Source: Chloroflexota bacterium
Lineage (GTDB): Bacteria; Chloroflexota; Anaerolineae; UBA2200
DNA length: 64,000 bases
Direction: 5' to 3'
Assembly (NCBI GenBank): GCA_014360905.1
Contig: JACIWW010000007.1
Span: forward strand, 1 to 64,000
The notes under the pieces are model-generated. The model ran no database searches. It saw nothing but the letters and a program-made list of their open reading frames with translations, and had not been told where the DNA came from. Position numbers and translations under genes: made by a program. Positions within the stretch are counted from its first letter, which is position 1. Every line of letters begins with the position of its first letter. This document shows positions 33,808-42,942 of the stretch, piece by piece.

Positions 33808-34763
33808 CCACCGCTTGTGCTCCGGGCAAAGTAATCCTGTTTGGCGAGCATGCCGTCGTGTATGGCCGACCAGCGATCGCTGTGCCGGTGACGCAGGTGC
33901 GTGCTTGCGCCACTGTGGAGGATGCAAGCAAGGGCGAGGGGTTCTGCATTCATGCCATTGATCTGCGCTTACAGCACCGCATTGGCAGTCCCATTTCTGC
34001 CGAGCATCCCGCTTATCACCTCGAAGCCACCGTGCAGCATACCCTGCTGCGCTTGGGAATAGCACATACCCCAGACCTCACCTTGACGGTCTCTTCCACA
34101 GTGCCCATCGCCCGCGGCATGGGCAGTGGCGCTGCCGTTGCCACGGCCATCGTCCGCGCTCTGGCACAGCACTTGGGAAAGCCCCTCTCCCCACAGGAAG
34201 TGTCCGAACTGGTGTACCAGACCGAGGTCATCCACCACGGCACACCCAGCGGCATAGACAACACGGTCATCGCCTTCGAGCGGCCGGTCTATTTCATCAA
34301 GGGGCGACCTATTGAGATCGTGCAGGTGAAGCGCCCCTTCTGGCTGGTCATCGGCGACACGGGCATTCGCGGTTCCACCAAGGAGGTCGTGAGCGATGTG
34401 CGTCGTGCCTGGCAGGCAGAGCCCGACCGCTACGAAGCTCTGTTCGACCGTATTGGAGCCGTTGCTATGCAAGCCAGGGGGGCGATCGAAAGCGGCGAAG
34501 TGGAGACATTAGGCAATTTGATGAACGAGAACCAGGAACTGTTGCGGGCTATTGGCGTTTCTTCGCCGGAGCTAGAGACACTCATCCATGCTGCACGCCA
34601 AACGGGAGCGCTTGGCGCCAAACTGTGCGGTGCAGGACGTGGAGGGAACATGATCGCCCTGGTTCACCGCAAAGAGGCAAAGCCCGTGGCTGCAGCCGTT
34701 CGTGAGGCGGGTGCGGTGAATGTTATCGTCAGTGAGGTCAAGCCCAGCAGTACCATCCCCTAG
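33804..34763 (+). CDS. mvk: Mevalonate kinase
   Basis: 319 residues from TTG 33804 (the TTGA overlap with the intI stop), with GGGAGAG nine bases upstream. GHMP-kinase motifs: [20 protein letters not shown] at the N-terminus, the ATP loop [15 protein letters not shown] (about 100-114), and [16 protein letters not shown] (about 272). Catalytic Asp in TPSGIDNTV. It phosphorylates mevalonate in the isoprenoid pathway, which many Chloroflexota use. No other mevalonate-pathway genes are in the window. The four-base overlap with intI suggests intI read-through could feed its expression, or that integron acquisition cut off its native promoter. Confidence 0.93.
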   Translation: MTTACAPGKVILFGEHAVVYGRPAIAVPVTQVRACATVEDASKGEGFCIHAIDLRLQHRIGSPISAEHPAYHLEATVQHTLLRLGIAHTPDLTLTVSSTVPIARGMGSGAAVATAIVRALAQHLGKPLSPQEVSELVYQTEVIHHGTPSGIDNTVIAFERPVYFIKGRPIEIVQVKRPFWLVIGDTGIRGSTKEVVSDVRRAWQAEPDRYEALFDRIGAVAMQARGAIESGEVETLGNLMNENQELLRAIGVSSPELETLIHAARQTGALGAKLCGAGRGGNMIALVHRKEAKPVAAAVREAGAVNVIVSEVKPSSTIP

Positions 34764-34773
34764 ACTTGCGAAA

Positions 34774-34802
34774 TTGACCATATTACCCTCTTGGGTTATA
34801 GT
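34774..34802 (+). promoter_or_regulatory. Promoter of glycosyltransferase gene 34838
   Basis: TTGACC at 34774-34779, 17-bp spacer, TATAGT at 34797-34802, leaving about 30 nt to the ATG. Confidence 0.55.
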
Positions 34803-34837
34803 TGCTAACCGTTTGATCATGGGGGAAGGAGCTATGC

Positions 34838-35950
34838 ATGTTGATCGGCATTGACGCCAGTCGCGCTGTCTCTGCAGAGAGGACAGGCACCGAGAACTAT
34901 TCCCTGTTCCTCATCCGTGCCCTGCTCACGCTGGATCAGAAGAACCGCTATCGCCTATACTTCAACCAACCACCTGACTCTGCGCTTTTCCCAACCGCGG
35001 AGAACATAGAGGCCAAGGCGATGCCCTTCCCCAGGTTGTGGACGCATGTTCGGCTTTCCTGGGAAATGGCAACGCGCGCACCGGATGTGCTCTTCATCCC
35101 AGCGCATGTGCTTCCGCTGGTGCACCCGCGCCGTAGCGTGGTAACCGTGCACGATCTAGGCTATCTCTACTACCCGCAGGCGTACACACTATGGGCGAGG
35201 TGGTACCTGCGGTGGTCCACGGCCTATAATGCCAGGGCTGCAGCGCACATTATCGCAGACTCAAAGGCAACCAAACGAGACCTGCTCCATCATTGTCAAG
35301 CCCCGCCTGAGAAGATAACCGTCATTTATCCCGGATACAACCCTGACTTTGCTCCTGTGCGCGATCCCGCCCGACTGGCCTCGGTGCGCGAGCGTTATGG
35401 GATCCCCTCTACATACGTCCTATATGTCGGGACATTGCAGCCACGCAAGAATCTGATGGGGTTGCTCGACGCCTTCGCAGTCTTGGTGAAGCAGGGCAAG
35501 GAAATCCATCTGGTCATCGCCGGAAAGAAGGGATGGTTATACGAGCCTCTCTTCGCCCACGTTCGGCAGTTAGGGCTGGAAGAATGGATTCACTTTACTG
35601 GCTATGTGCCGCAAGAAGACTTGCCGGTCTTGCTCAGCGGGGCGCGTGTGTTCGTCCTGCCAAGCTTCTACGAGGGCTTTGGGTTACCTATCTTGGAAGC
35701 AATGGCCTGCGGCACGCCGGTAGTCTGCTCGAACATCTCATCCCTGCCGGAAGTAGCCGGAGATGCGGCCATTCTGGTGAATCCCCACGATACTGCGGAA
35801 CTTGCACAAGCACTGGGGCAAATCCTGGATGATGATGATCTCCACCATCGGCTAGCCCAGAGAGGGCTACATCAGGTATGTCAATTCCCGTGGGAAAAAT
35901 GTGCCCAGCAGACGCTGCAAGTTCTGGAAGGCGTTGGGCGATTGCCTTAG
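34838..35950 (+). CDS. Glycosyltransferase family 4, mannosyltransferase-like
   Basis: 370 residues, ATG 34838 after GGAAGGAG. Starts MLIGIDASRAVSAERTGTEN; donor domain YVGTLQPRKNLMGLLDAF and LPSFYEGFGLPILEAMACGT with the E-x7-E pair. Same subfamily as the enzyme at 8957-10063 (shared HDLNFLLYPH/HDLGYLYYPQ and SLPEVVGDAA/SLPEVAGDAA), so a likely paralogue. Probably builds a cell-surface glycan or glycolipid. Own promoter at 34774. Confidence 0.85.
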   Translation: MLIGIDASRAVSAERTGTENYSLFLIRALLTLDQKNRYRLYFNQPPDSALFPTAENIEAKAMPFPRLWTHVRLSWEMATRAPDVLFIPAHVLPLVHPRRSVVTVHDLGYLYYPQAYTLWARWYLRWSTAYNARAAAHIIADSKATKRDLLHHCQAPPEKITVIYPGYNPDFAPVRDPARLASVRERYGIPSTYVLYVGTLQPRKNLMGLLDAFAVLVKQGKEIHLVIAGKKGWLYEPLFAHVRQLGLEEWIHFTGYVPQEDLPVLLSGARVFVLPSFYEGFGLPILEAMACGTPVVCSNISSLPEVAGDAAILVNPHDTAELAQALGQILDDDDLHHRLAQRGLHQVCQFPWEKCAQQTLQVLEGVGRLP

Positions 35951-36036
35951 CATGTGGCCCTTTGTGTCAAAGCAACTCGAAACCATTCACCTCTTCCGTT
36001 TTACGCTTTACACTTTATTTTCGTGCCTACTACTGT

Positions 36037-36065
36037 TTGGAAGCACAATCAGGATATAGTATACT
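36037..36065 (+). promoter_or_regulatory. Promoter of DUF2207/radical SAM cluster
   Basis: TTGGAA at 36037-36042, 17-bp spacer, TATACT at 36060-36065, 19 bp before the ATG at 36085. Confidence 0.5.
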
Positions 36066-36084
36066 CACGCAGAGGAGAGAAGAG

Positions 36085-37797
36085 ATGGCGAGGAAAAGAT
36101 GGCTTATTTTGTTGGTGCTGCTGGTCCTGTTCGCATCATGTCCCACAGCAAGCCATGCTCAGGACCCAGTTACTCTGAACAAATCGGAGTACTACATTAC
36201 GGTCCTACAGGACGGCCGGCTGCGGGTGAAATATGAACTAACCTTTACCGAGCACGAGAGCGGACGCGACCGCATCAGCGAACTTCCCCCACTGGAATCG
36301 CCACACACCCTGATTGAAGCGTATGGCACGGGGCCAGATGGCCGCTTTCGAGTCTCTTTGCTGCCCACCGGCAAGTCAGATGTCTACTCGGCTGTGTTTT
36401 CCCAAAGCACCAAACGCAATGGCCAATACACCATTACCATACGTTACAGCGTGGACCGCTCTGTTTTTGACTCCACGATGATAGATGGTGAAGAGTACCG
36501 CGCCATTGGCTGGGCTTCGGGGCAGTGGCAATTGCCTATTCAAGTACTGGCAGCTACCTTTGTCCTCCCCATCGAATTGCCCATAGACATAACAGAACCA
36601 GAACAGGTTACGGATGAACTGGTCAATCGCGCTGGCGTGAAGGTGGGCAATCTGACTGCTTTCAACCGCTGGGTATATTTCCCCACGCCTGATACATCCT
36701 CTGGCAAGAACTGGCTCTCGATTTACGTAGAGCAGAGAAATGTGCCCGCCCGAGGCAAGATGCAGCCTCCTTTCTATCTGCGTGCCTCTGTTATTCCCGT
36801 AACGCGCGAAACAGAGATTCCCCTCCATCCCACACCGACGGCAGTTGGCTGGACAGCCGCCGCGCTGGCTTTGATCTTCTGCGTGGGGCTAGGCACGATC
36901 CTTGCCGTGGCGCTAGTTGTTGCCTTCATCCTGCGCCGCCGCAAGAAGAAATCCGTTTACGAACCACCCGAAATCGAGTTAGAGACCTTCGAAACGCCGG
37001 GGGTGGTGCCTGATTTGAATGCCATCGAGGCTGCCTTCTACCTGGGCAACTCGGCACGCACGATTACGCTGATTGTGCTCTCCTTGGCCAACCGTGGTGT
37101 TTTGACCATCATCAATCGCAACCCTCTTCAGTTGGAGGTCACCAACCCGAAAGCACAATTGAATGCCTATGAACAGGCTTTGGTAGATGCCATTCAGGAA
37201 GATGGCACGATTGACCAGGCCAAAATACCTGCAATCCTGAACGCAGTTGCAACCACTTTGCAGCCCAAGATATGGAACGCCGATCCACAAGCCACGAAAG
37301 AAACCTATGAAAAGAAAATCCGCTCGGCCTGGGAGGAATTCGAGCGGGCACCACGTCCTGTGTCATCAGTACCGGATGTCTGGCGACAGCCGCATATCCC
37401 TTGGATTATCATTAGCGACCGCTACCGTCCCAGTGCGGCTACGGAACCTGCCGGAACCAGAGAGCCATCGCCCTTGATTCGCGCTGCCGAAGAAGCAGTA
37501 ACACCTATTGAGAGCCTGGCCCGCGATGTGAGCCGCAGCATCGAGACGACCGTCTCTCAAATGGCCGCTGGACTCGAAGCCGGTGTAGCGCGCCTGACGG
37601 GCCGCGAGCCATCCACTGTGCCTGGCTATGATGCCTGCCACAGTGCCTGTCACAGTGCTTGCCATAGCGCCTGCGTGCATGATGCCTGTCATAGTGCCTG
37701 CGTCCACGACGCCTGTCACAGTGCCTGTCACAGTGCCTGCGTCTGTCATAGCGCCTGTCATAGTGCTTGTCACAGTGCTTGCGTAGGACGCTTCTAG
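36085..37797 (+). CDS. DUF2207-like membrane protein with Cys/His-repeat tail
   Basis: 570 residues from ATG 36085 (after GAGGAGAGAAG); an earlier in-frame ATG would overlap the previous gene. Signal peptide ends near ASHAQD. A beta-rich ectodomain (about 28-250) is followed by one membrane helix (AAALALIFCVGLGTILAVAL, about 255-280) and RRRKKK, then a cytoplasmic domain with FYLGNSARTITLIVLSLANR, characteristic of DUF2207 proteins. The last 55 residues are a tandem repeat of HSAC units: 13 Cys and 11 His, with two VHDA interruptions. The sister gene at 41029 has a poly-Gly tail instead. The tail and the adjacent radical SAM gene, 82 bp on, suggest post-translational modification or metal binding. 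Confidence 0.8.
   Translation: MARKRWLILLVLLVLFASCPTASHAQDPVTLNKSEYYITVLQDGRLRVKYELTFTEHESGRDRISELPPLESPHTLIEAYGTGPDGRFRVSLLPTGKSDVYSAVFSQSTKRNGQYTITIRYSVDRSVFDSTMIDGEEYRAIGWASGQWQLPIQVLAATFVLPIELPIDITEPEQVTDELVNRAGVKVGNLTAFNRWVYFPTPDTSSGKNWLSIYVEQRNVPARGKMQPPFYLRASVIPVTRETEIPLHPTPTAVGWTAAALALIFCVGLGTILAVALVVAFILRRRKKKSVYEPPEIELETFETPGVVPDLNAIEAAFYLGNSARTITLIVLSLANRGVLTIINRNPLQLEVTNPKAQLNAYEQALVDAIQEDGTIDQAKIPAILNAVATTLQPKIWNADPQATKETYEKKIRSAWEEFERAPRPVSSVPDVWRQPHIPWIIISDRYRPSAATEPAGTREPSPLIRAAEEAVTPIESLARDVSRSIETTVSQMAAGLEAGVARLTGREPSTVPGYDACHSACHSACHSACVHDACHSACVHDACHSACHSACVCHSACHSACHSACVGRF
37630..37782 (+). repeat. 12-bp tandem repeat coding for the HSAC tail
   Basis: Tandem 12-bp units of the type TGYCAYAGYGCY, interrupted twice by codons for VHDA and once by a single V. 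Units differ mainly at third codon positions, so the peptide is conserved more strictly than the DNA, which suggests selection at protein level. Confidence 0.85.
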
Positions 37798-37879
37798 AGC
37801 CAGTTAGCCGATTAGTCAAGTAGTTATGGTAGTCAAAAGAAACAACTAGCCGATTTAACGGACTAAAGGACCTCCAGAC

Positions 37880-39274
37880 TTGGACCTGCAAGCCTTTGCC
37901 AATGAATTAGTAACACAGACCAGAGACTATATCTACATCCGCCCTGAGGACGGATTGTTCATTCTGCGTCCAAATCGCATACACCACCTAAACAAGACCG
38001 CCGTGGCTCTGCTTTCGCGGCTGTATCGCAACGGCGAAGTGCCGGACGTGGACACAGTGATCAGAGAGGTGGCAGCGGAATACGGGGTGGATGAAGAGCG
38101 CGTGCGAGGCGACCTGTACAAGCTGCTTGTAAGCGTCGCGGCTCTACTGCGCGATGACGTCTGCGGTGCGCCAGCAGTCAGGGAAATACCCTTTGGCACA
38201 CGCAAACGGGAACTACCTGTGCTGTCGGAGATCGCTCTGACCTACCGCTGTCAGAACAAATGCCTTTTCTGCTATGCCGAGTCCCCGGCGCGCGGACAGC
38301 AGGTCCCAGAGATGAACACCGCTCAAGTCAAGAAAGTGATTGACCGCATCTTTGACGAAGCACACTGCCCTACCGTCTCCTTCACCGGTGGCGAACCAAC
38401 GTTGCGCGAAGACCTGCCCGAACTCATCGCCTATGCCAAAAGCAAAGGGATGCGCGTCAACCTGATCACCAACGGACTGCGCTGCGCAGATGCCGAATAC
38501 GTCAACGTGTTAAAAGAGGCAGGTTTGGATTCAGCCCAGGTGAGTCTGGAGGGCCCTCGGCCGGAAATCCACGAAGCCATTGTGCGTCATCCTGGCGCAT
38601 TTGCCAGGACCACGCGCGCCGTGCATGTGCTGCGTGCTGCGGGCATTCACACTCACACCAATACGACTATCTGCAAGAACAATCGCGACCACCTCCTCGA
38701 GCTCGTTGACTATATTGCAGATGAATTGCATTCCGACTACTTCTCGATGAATGTGGTCATCAGCACCGGTACCGCTTTACACCACCATGAAGAGGACATT
38801 ACCTATACTGAGGTGGGGCCCATCATCGAACAAGTTCAGCAGCGAGCCAAAGAAAAGGGCGTGAAACTGGTCTGGTATTCACCCACTCCATATTGCCTTT
38901 TCAATCCGGTTATGCACGGCTTGGGTTCCAAATCTTGTGCCTGTGTGGACGGGCTTTTATCCGTAGCACCCGACGGGGAACTTTTGCCCTGCTCCAGCTA
39001 CGAGCGGGGCATAGGCAACCTGTTGCAGCGGCCATTTGCTGAGCTTTGGTACAATGCACAGGCACGTTATTGGCGCGGCAAGCATTTCCTGCCTCCCCCA
39101 TGCCGTCGCTGCGAAATCAGACATATCTGCTGTGGGGCTTGCCCGCTGTATTGGGATGCTCATGGTGGTTTTGCCGAGCTGACAGGCGTCTCGCCGGGAG
39201 CCACCTGGCTCGACACATTGATCTGGAAAGTGAAGCGCCGCTTATGGGGACAGGCACGCGGAGTAGGGCTGTAA
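37880..39274 (+). CDS. Radical SAM/SPASM enzyme with PqqD-like N-terminal domain
   Basis: 464 residues from TTG 37880 with AAAGGA upstream. Residues 1-90 (RIHHLNKTAVALLSRL, VIREVAAEYGVDEERVRGDL) look like a PqqD/RRE peptide-recognition domain. The radical SAM core has the 4Fe-4S motif YRCQNKCLFCYAE (C-x3-C-x2-C, about 123-130) and SFTGGEPTLRED. The C-terminal SPASM-like region carries CACVDGLLSVAPDGELLPC, then CRRCEIRHICCGACP, enough Cys for one or two auxiliary clusters. This domain set is typical of RiPP maturases and peptide thioether or epimerase enzymes. The gene just upstream codes for a Cys-repeat tail, a candidate substrate. Alternative: haem-d1/AhbD-like chemistry. Confidence 0.88.
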   Translation: MDLQAFANELVTQTRDYIYIRPEDGLFILRPNRIHHLNKTAVALLSRLYRNGEVPDVDTVIREVAAEYGVDEERVRGDLYKLLVSVAALLRDDVCGAPAVREIPFGTRKRELPVLSEIALTYRCQNKCLFCYAESPARGQQVPEMNTAQVKKVIDRIFDEAHCPTVSFTGGEPTLREDLPELIAYAKSKGMRVNLITNGLRCADAEYVNVLKEAGLDSAQVSLEGPRPEIHEAIVRHPGAFARTTRAVHVLRAAGIHTHTNTTICKNNRDHLLELVDYIADELHSDYFSMNVVISTGTALHHHEEDITYTEVGPIIEQVQQRAKEKGVKLVWYSPTPYCLFNPVMHGLGSKSCACVDGLLSVAPDGELLPCSSYERGIGNLLQRPFAELWYNAQARYWRGKHFLPPPCRRCEIRHICCGACPLYWDAHGGFAELTGVSPGATWLDTLIWKVKRRLWGQARGVGL

Positions 39275-39296
39275 GGCAACTGGCAAAGGAGAGAAT

Positions 39297-40460
39297 ATGG
39301 CAACAACGATGACATTGAGCGACTTTTATTCGTATGTACGCGACAACCGCAAACGCATCGCCGACATCTACCGCGAATTAGAAGAAATCCAGTACCAGTT
39401 CAACGATCTGCATGCCCGACAACTACAAGGACGACAAAAGCTGATTGATGCGTACACCCCGCTCTTGGTAAAAGCCGAGAACCTACCGACAGAGATCGCA
39501 CAACAGCTCGCAGCGCAAGAGCAGGTCGAACGCGAAGCCCTTCTGAAAGAAATCACTACATTGGAGCAAGACATCACGCTCAAGCGGCAAAGAGCGGACC
39601 AATTCATCAAGGAAGCACAAAGGCAAATCGCCCTTCTGCGCGAACAGAATCCCATACTCAATCAGCAGGAGGAGGAACTGAAAGCACGCCGCGCCTTCAT
39701 CGAGGGAGAAATCCAACGCCTGGATAAAGAGCTCAAACGCCTGGGCTGTTTCCCCATTGGCTGGTTGACCAACTATTTCAGGCGTCGCCGTTTGCTCAAG
39801 CAACGGAGGCAATTGGCAACGAACCTGGAAGCCATAAACCGTGGGATACGAACGGTGCGGGAGAAATGGCAGGCAGAAAAGAAAAACCTGGAGGAGGGAC
39901 AAGCCGAACTACAGAGCAAATGGCAAGCTCTCAGCGTAGAAATTGCCCAACTCCAAGCCAGGCTGGATGATTTGAGCGCACACTTAGAGGAGTACAGCAG
40001 GCGGAACGCAGCACAGAACTGGCTGAGCAACCTGCGAGAGATGTCCATCAACGACGAGACCTGGCGAGATCGTTTGGCACCATTGGTTGAGCTGAACCGC
40101 AACAAAGCCAACTATGAAACTGGTTTGACCTCCGTAGCCGAGATCCTAGGATTGTTGCAGGGGCTAGGAGAGGGCATGGATCGCTTCATCCGCAGCGTGG
40201 CGATGGTATACGAAGAGCAACGCCGCTACAAGCTGCCCATGCTACGCCTGAATCTTTCCGACGCAGTCATTTCATTTCACGCTATCTGGCCCGATTTTCA
40301 GTCCAAAGTCAAGGACGAGAAATACCTTGGTGCACATCCTCTGGAATTCAGCTACCGCATTCGGGATATAGTGCAAAAACACTTTACCGAGGCAGCGATA
40401 CAAAGGATGTTCGAGGACATGGGCAATGCGTTGACGCAAGCGACTAAAACATGGCGCTAA
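39297..40460 (+). CDS. Coiled-coil protein of unknown function
   Basis: 387 residues, ATG 39297 after AAAGGAGAG. A long coiled coil covers about 15-250 (EELKARRAFIEGEIQRLDKE, RQLATNLEAINRGIRTVREK), broken at 142-152 by GCFPIGWLTNY next to RRRR. The C-terminal third is helical-globular (YEEQRRYKLPMLRLNLSDAV). No signal peptide. It follows the radical SAM gene by 22 bp and precedes the next gene by 42 bp, so it is part of the same operon and perhaps a scaffold for the DUF2207 system. Not recognised as a named family. Confidence 0.65.
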   Translation: MATTMTLSDFYSYVRDNRKRIADIYRELEEIQYQFNDLHARQLQGRQKLIDAYTPLLVKAENLPTEIAQQLAAQEQVEREALLKEITTLEQDITLKRQRADQFIKEAQRQIALLREQNPILNQQEEELKARRAFIEGEIQRLDKELKRLGCFPIGWLTNYFRRRRLLKQRRQLATNLEAINRGIRTVREKWQAEKKNLEEGQAELQSKWQALSVEIAQLQARLDDLSAHLEEYSRRNAAQNWLSNLREMSINDETWRDRLAPLVELNRNKANYETGLTSVAEILGLLQGLGEGMDRFIRSVAMVYEEQRRYKLPMLRLNLSDAVISFHAIWPDFQSKVKDEKYLGAHPLEFSYRIRDIVQKHFTEAAIQRMFEDMGNALTQATKTWR

Positions 40461-40502
40461 AGAACTGACTTTAACCAAACAGGTGAAGAAGGGAGAACAA
40501 TA

Positions 40503-40994
40503 GTGAAAAGGGTTTTGGCCATTGTGGCAATTATCGTTTCCATCCCGTTGTTGGTATTGGGGGTGATCTTTCTCATCGCGGCGGCAACAAATCCCAACCG
40601 CTTCTTCGTTGCAGTCGTTTTCCTGCTGTTTGGCGGCGCGTTGCTCGTTTGGGGAGCTCTCACTCTGCGCCGCCTGGCTGAGATCAGCCCGGAGGCTCTG
40701 GCCACGGGCATTGTAGATCTAGCCCGCCGCCTGGGTGGTGAGGTCACAGCCGCACAGGTACAGGCAGAATTCCGCATTTCCAAGGATCTAGCACTCAACG
40801 TGCTCGAAAAGTTGCGTGGGCGTGGAGAATGCCAGCGCGAGCGACGTGCTGATCATGACGTCTATCTCTTCAAGGGCGTCATGCCAGCGAAGGCGATCAA
40901 ACGCTGTCCCTATTGCGGCAGCGAATTCGCGGTAAAGAGTGCCCTGCGCGAGTGTCCAAACTGCGGGGCTGTTTTAGAGATTGTCAAGGAATAG
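40503..40994 (+). CDS. Small membrane protein with winged-helix-like region and zinc ribbon
   Basis: 163 residues from GTG 40503. Two hydrophobic segments (about 5-26 and 33-52). Residues about 65-115 resemble a winged helix (VTAAQVQAEFRISKDLALNV, LEKLRGRGECQRERR), then a C-terminal zinc ribbon CPYCGSEF with CPNCGAVL. Last gene of the rightward cluster that starts at 36085; it converges on the second DUF2207 gene. Role unknown; might sense redox or metal at the membrane. Confidence 0.65.
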   Translation: MKRVLAIVAIIVSIPLLVLGVIFLIAAATNPNRFFVAVVFLLFGGALLVWGALTLRRLAEISPEALATGIVDLARRLGGEVTAAQVQAEFRISKDLALNVLEKLRGRGECQRERRADHDVYLFKGVMPAKAIKRCPYCGSEFAVKSALRECPNCGAVLEIVKE

Positions 40995-41028
40995 AAAACA
41001 TCCCAACATCAGCATTATGGCAAGGGTT

Positions 41029-42909
41029 TTAGCCGGCACCACCACCGCCTCCACCGCCACCACCGCCTCCACCGCCGCCTCCTCCACCACCGCCGCTCCA
41101 GCCACCTCCGCCAGAGCTACGCGGTGCGCTAGCCAATGTACTGGAGGCAGAGTTCAACATGCTGAAGAGGCCATCGCTCATGCTCTGCAAAGAGGACATC
41201 ATGCTATCGCTAGCGCCTTGCAGAGAGGGCACAGTTCCACTTTTGCCCATGTCTGGTAGCCCATGTCCCACACTAGAGGGCTGCCCAGCCCTTCCATCTC
41301 TGTGGATAATAACAGGGCGGTATGGGTGGTACCAGGTTGGCCCTGGTGCATCCACTTGGGCAAATTTGCTCACCCACTCTCGTTCCAAGCCGAAGACAAT
41401 GGCATAGGGGAGATACCGGTCAAAGATCTCTTTTGCTTGTTCGAGGTCAGTGTACTTTTCGATATCTTTCAGGTAGCGCTGAAAGGCGCGCCAACTGGCG
41501 GCAGCGAGCGACCCCGTCTCGGTTTTTCGTGGCATAACCTGCCCTAGGATGATGAGAAGCGGGCCTACAAACAGGAGGCCAACCCCGGGGCAGAATGCCG
41601 TATCTACATAAGTGTGCAGGAACAAGCCCGCAGCGATTGCCAGCAGGATTCCAGCAGTAAACACTACCACGCCCAGGAACACGTACAGAATGCGCGTTTT
41701 CTCTGGACTGCGATGGAAGAACCTTTCCTTTACCACCTCCGCATACATGTGAGACCTGATCTCGGGCAGGGCAGAATAGAACTTGTTCTTGAGCTCAGAA
41801 AGACGCACTTGCCGTCTCCGACCACGGAAAAGCTCTTCGAGGAGGGTGCGCTCATAAGAGCGCAGATTGGCATCCTCCCGTAGCAACTCGAAAAGAAAAT
41901 CCCGACGCTTGCCGATCCCCAGGAAGCCAGGCTCTTCCTCTTCCGTGATGCTAAGCACACCTTGGCGGGCCAGATCCACTATCGTGGCAACGATGTCCTT
42001 CATATCCACTTTTTCATCCATGAGCACGCCAACCAAGCCAGGTGGCAGTTCAGATGGGGGTTCCGCCAAGTAATCTGCGACTACACCAACGGGCACATCG
42101 CGTCCTCTCGTATGCCATAACAGATACAGTCCGACAGAACCAGCGATGGGGATCAACAGCCCTAACGCTGCAAAGACAAGGTTCACAAGGCTGCGATAGC
42201 GTTCATTGTAGGCAGTCAAGCGATCTTCCGCGATTTGCCAGGAAGCTGGCTGTCCTTGGACAATGCCGTGAGGGAACTGGACGCGAACCTCCACTTCTTG
42301 GCCGGGTTGGATGTTTTGAGCAGTGAAGACGATCGTGCTTCCATCCAGGATCTCGTGCTCAGCCTTTGCGCCGTAGGAGGCCACCTTGAGCTCCTCGCGC
42401 GAGATGCCCGCCGGCAGATGCACCGTGATCCGTGCAGACCGCACCACAAAATCTCTGTCAGGGAAAATGGCTTTCCACCAGAGCTGATCGCCTCCGTCAT
42501 AAAAGCGCAAGCCACCCTTGACCGTATAAGCGATGGTGAAGGTACGTGTCGCGTTGCTGGTATAAGGGTAATACCAAGTGATGCGAAAATCTCCATCTTG
42601 TCGAGAGGTATTGAAGGTACCTGGCGCCTCTTCGCCGAGGCGATATGGCACCCCCTCTTCGCTCACGCTCACTTCTGTTACCGCTTCTAAGCGGTTCATC
42701 GGGATATCGCGATAGGCAAAATGAAAGCTCCCGCTCGTAAAGACAAACTTCTGGGTCTCCACCACGCGGATGTCTGAATTCTCCAGCACGGTGATATCCA
42801 CGTTGATAAAGTCCCAGTAGTATTGCTTGCTCTGTGCCGCAGCGGTGCAGCAAACGGTGAAGAGCAGGACAAAAATAATGAAACAACCAAACCATCTCTG
42901 TGTTGACAT
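41029..42909 (-). CDS. DUF2207 membrane protein with poly-Gly tail
   Basis: 626 residues from ATG 42909, after AGGGAG. Signal peptide ends near TAAAQSKQYY. Ectodomain about 30-240 (DINVDIT-like VENSDIRVVETQKF, YRDIPMNRLEAVTEV), a membrane helix (LVFAALGLLIPIAGSVGLYLLW), a cytoplasmic half with two more helices around 400-450, and a long linker ending in about 20 consecutive Gly. Layout and tail are typical of DUF2207 (YfiM/YciQ-like) proteins. Paralogous to the HSAC-tailed protein at 36085; the two flank the radical SAM/coiled-coil genes. Function unknown, thought to be envelope related. Confidence 0.85.
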   Translation of the reverse strand: MSTQRWFGCFIIFVLLFTVCCTAAAQSKQYYWDFINVDITVLENSDIRVVETQKFVFTSGSFHFAYRDIPMNRLEAVTEVSVSEEGVPYRLGEEAPGTFNTSRQDGDFRITWYYPYTSNATRTFTIAYTVKGGLRFYDGGDQLWWKAIFPDRDFVVRSARITVHLPAGISREELKVASYGAKAEHEILDGSTIVFTAQNIQPGQEVEVRVQFPHGIVQGQPASWQIAEDRLTAYNERYRSLVNLVFAALGLLIPIAGSVGLYLLWHTRGRDVPVGVVADYLAEPPSELPPGLVGVLMDEKVDMKDIVATIVDLARQGVLSITEEEEPGFLGIGKRRDFLFELLREDANLRSYERTLLEELFRGRRRQVRLSELKNKFYSALPEIRSHMYAEVVKERFFHRSPEKTRILYVFLGVVVFTAGILLAIAAGLFLHTYVDTAFCPGVGLLFVGPLLIILGQVMPRKTETGSLAAASWRAFQRYLKDIEKYTDLEQAKEIFDRYLPYAIVFGLEREWVSKFAQVDAPGPTWYHPYRPVIIHRDGRAGQPSSVGHGLPDMGKSGTVPSLQGASDSMMSSLQSMSDGLFSMLNSASSTLASAPRSSGGGGWSGGGGGGGGGGGGGGGGGGGAG

Positions 42910-42942
42910 TCTCGCTCCCTCTAGAGCTAGCAGAGCCATAGC

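Noticed and set aside
37630-37782. HSAC repeat as a sequencing or assembly artefact
   Set aside because: Units vary at third codon positions while the peptide stays constant, and the frame ends in a proper stop, which argues for a real coding repeat.
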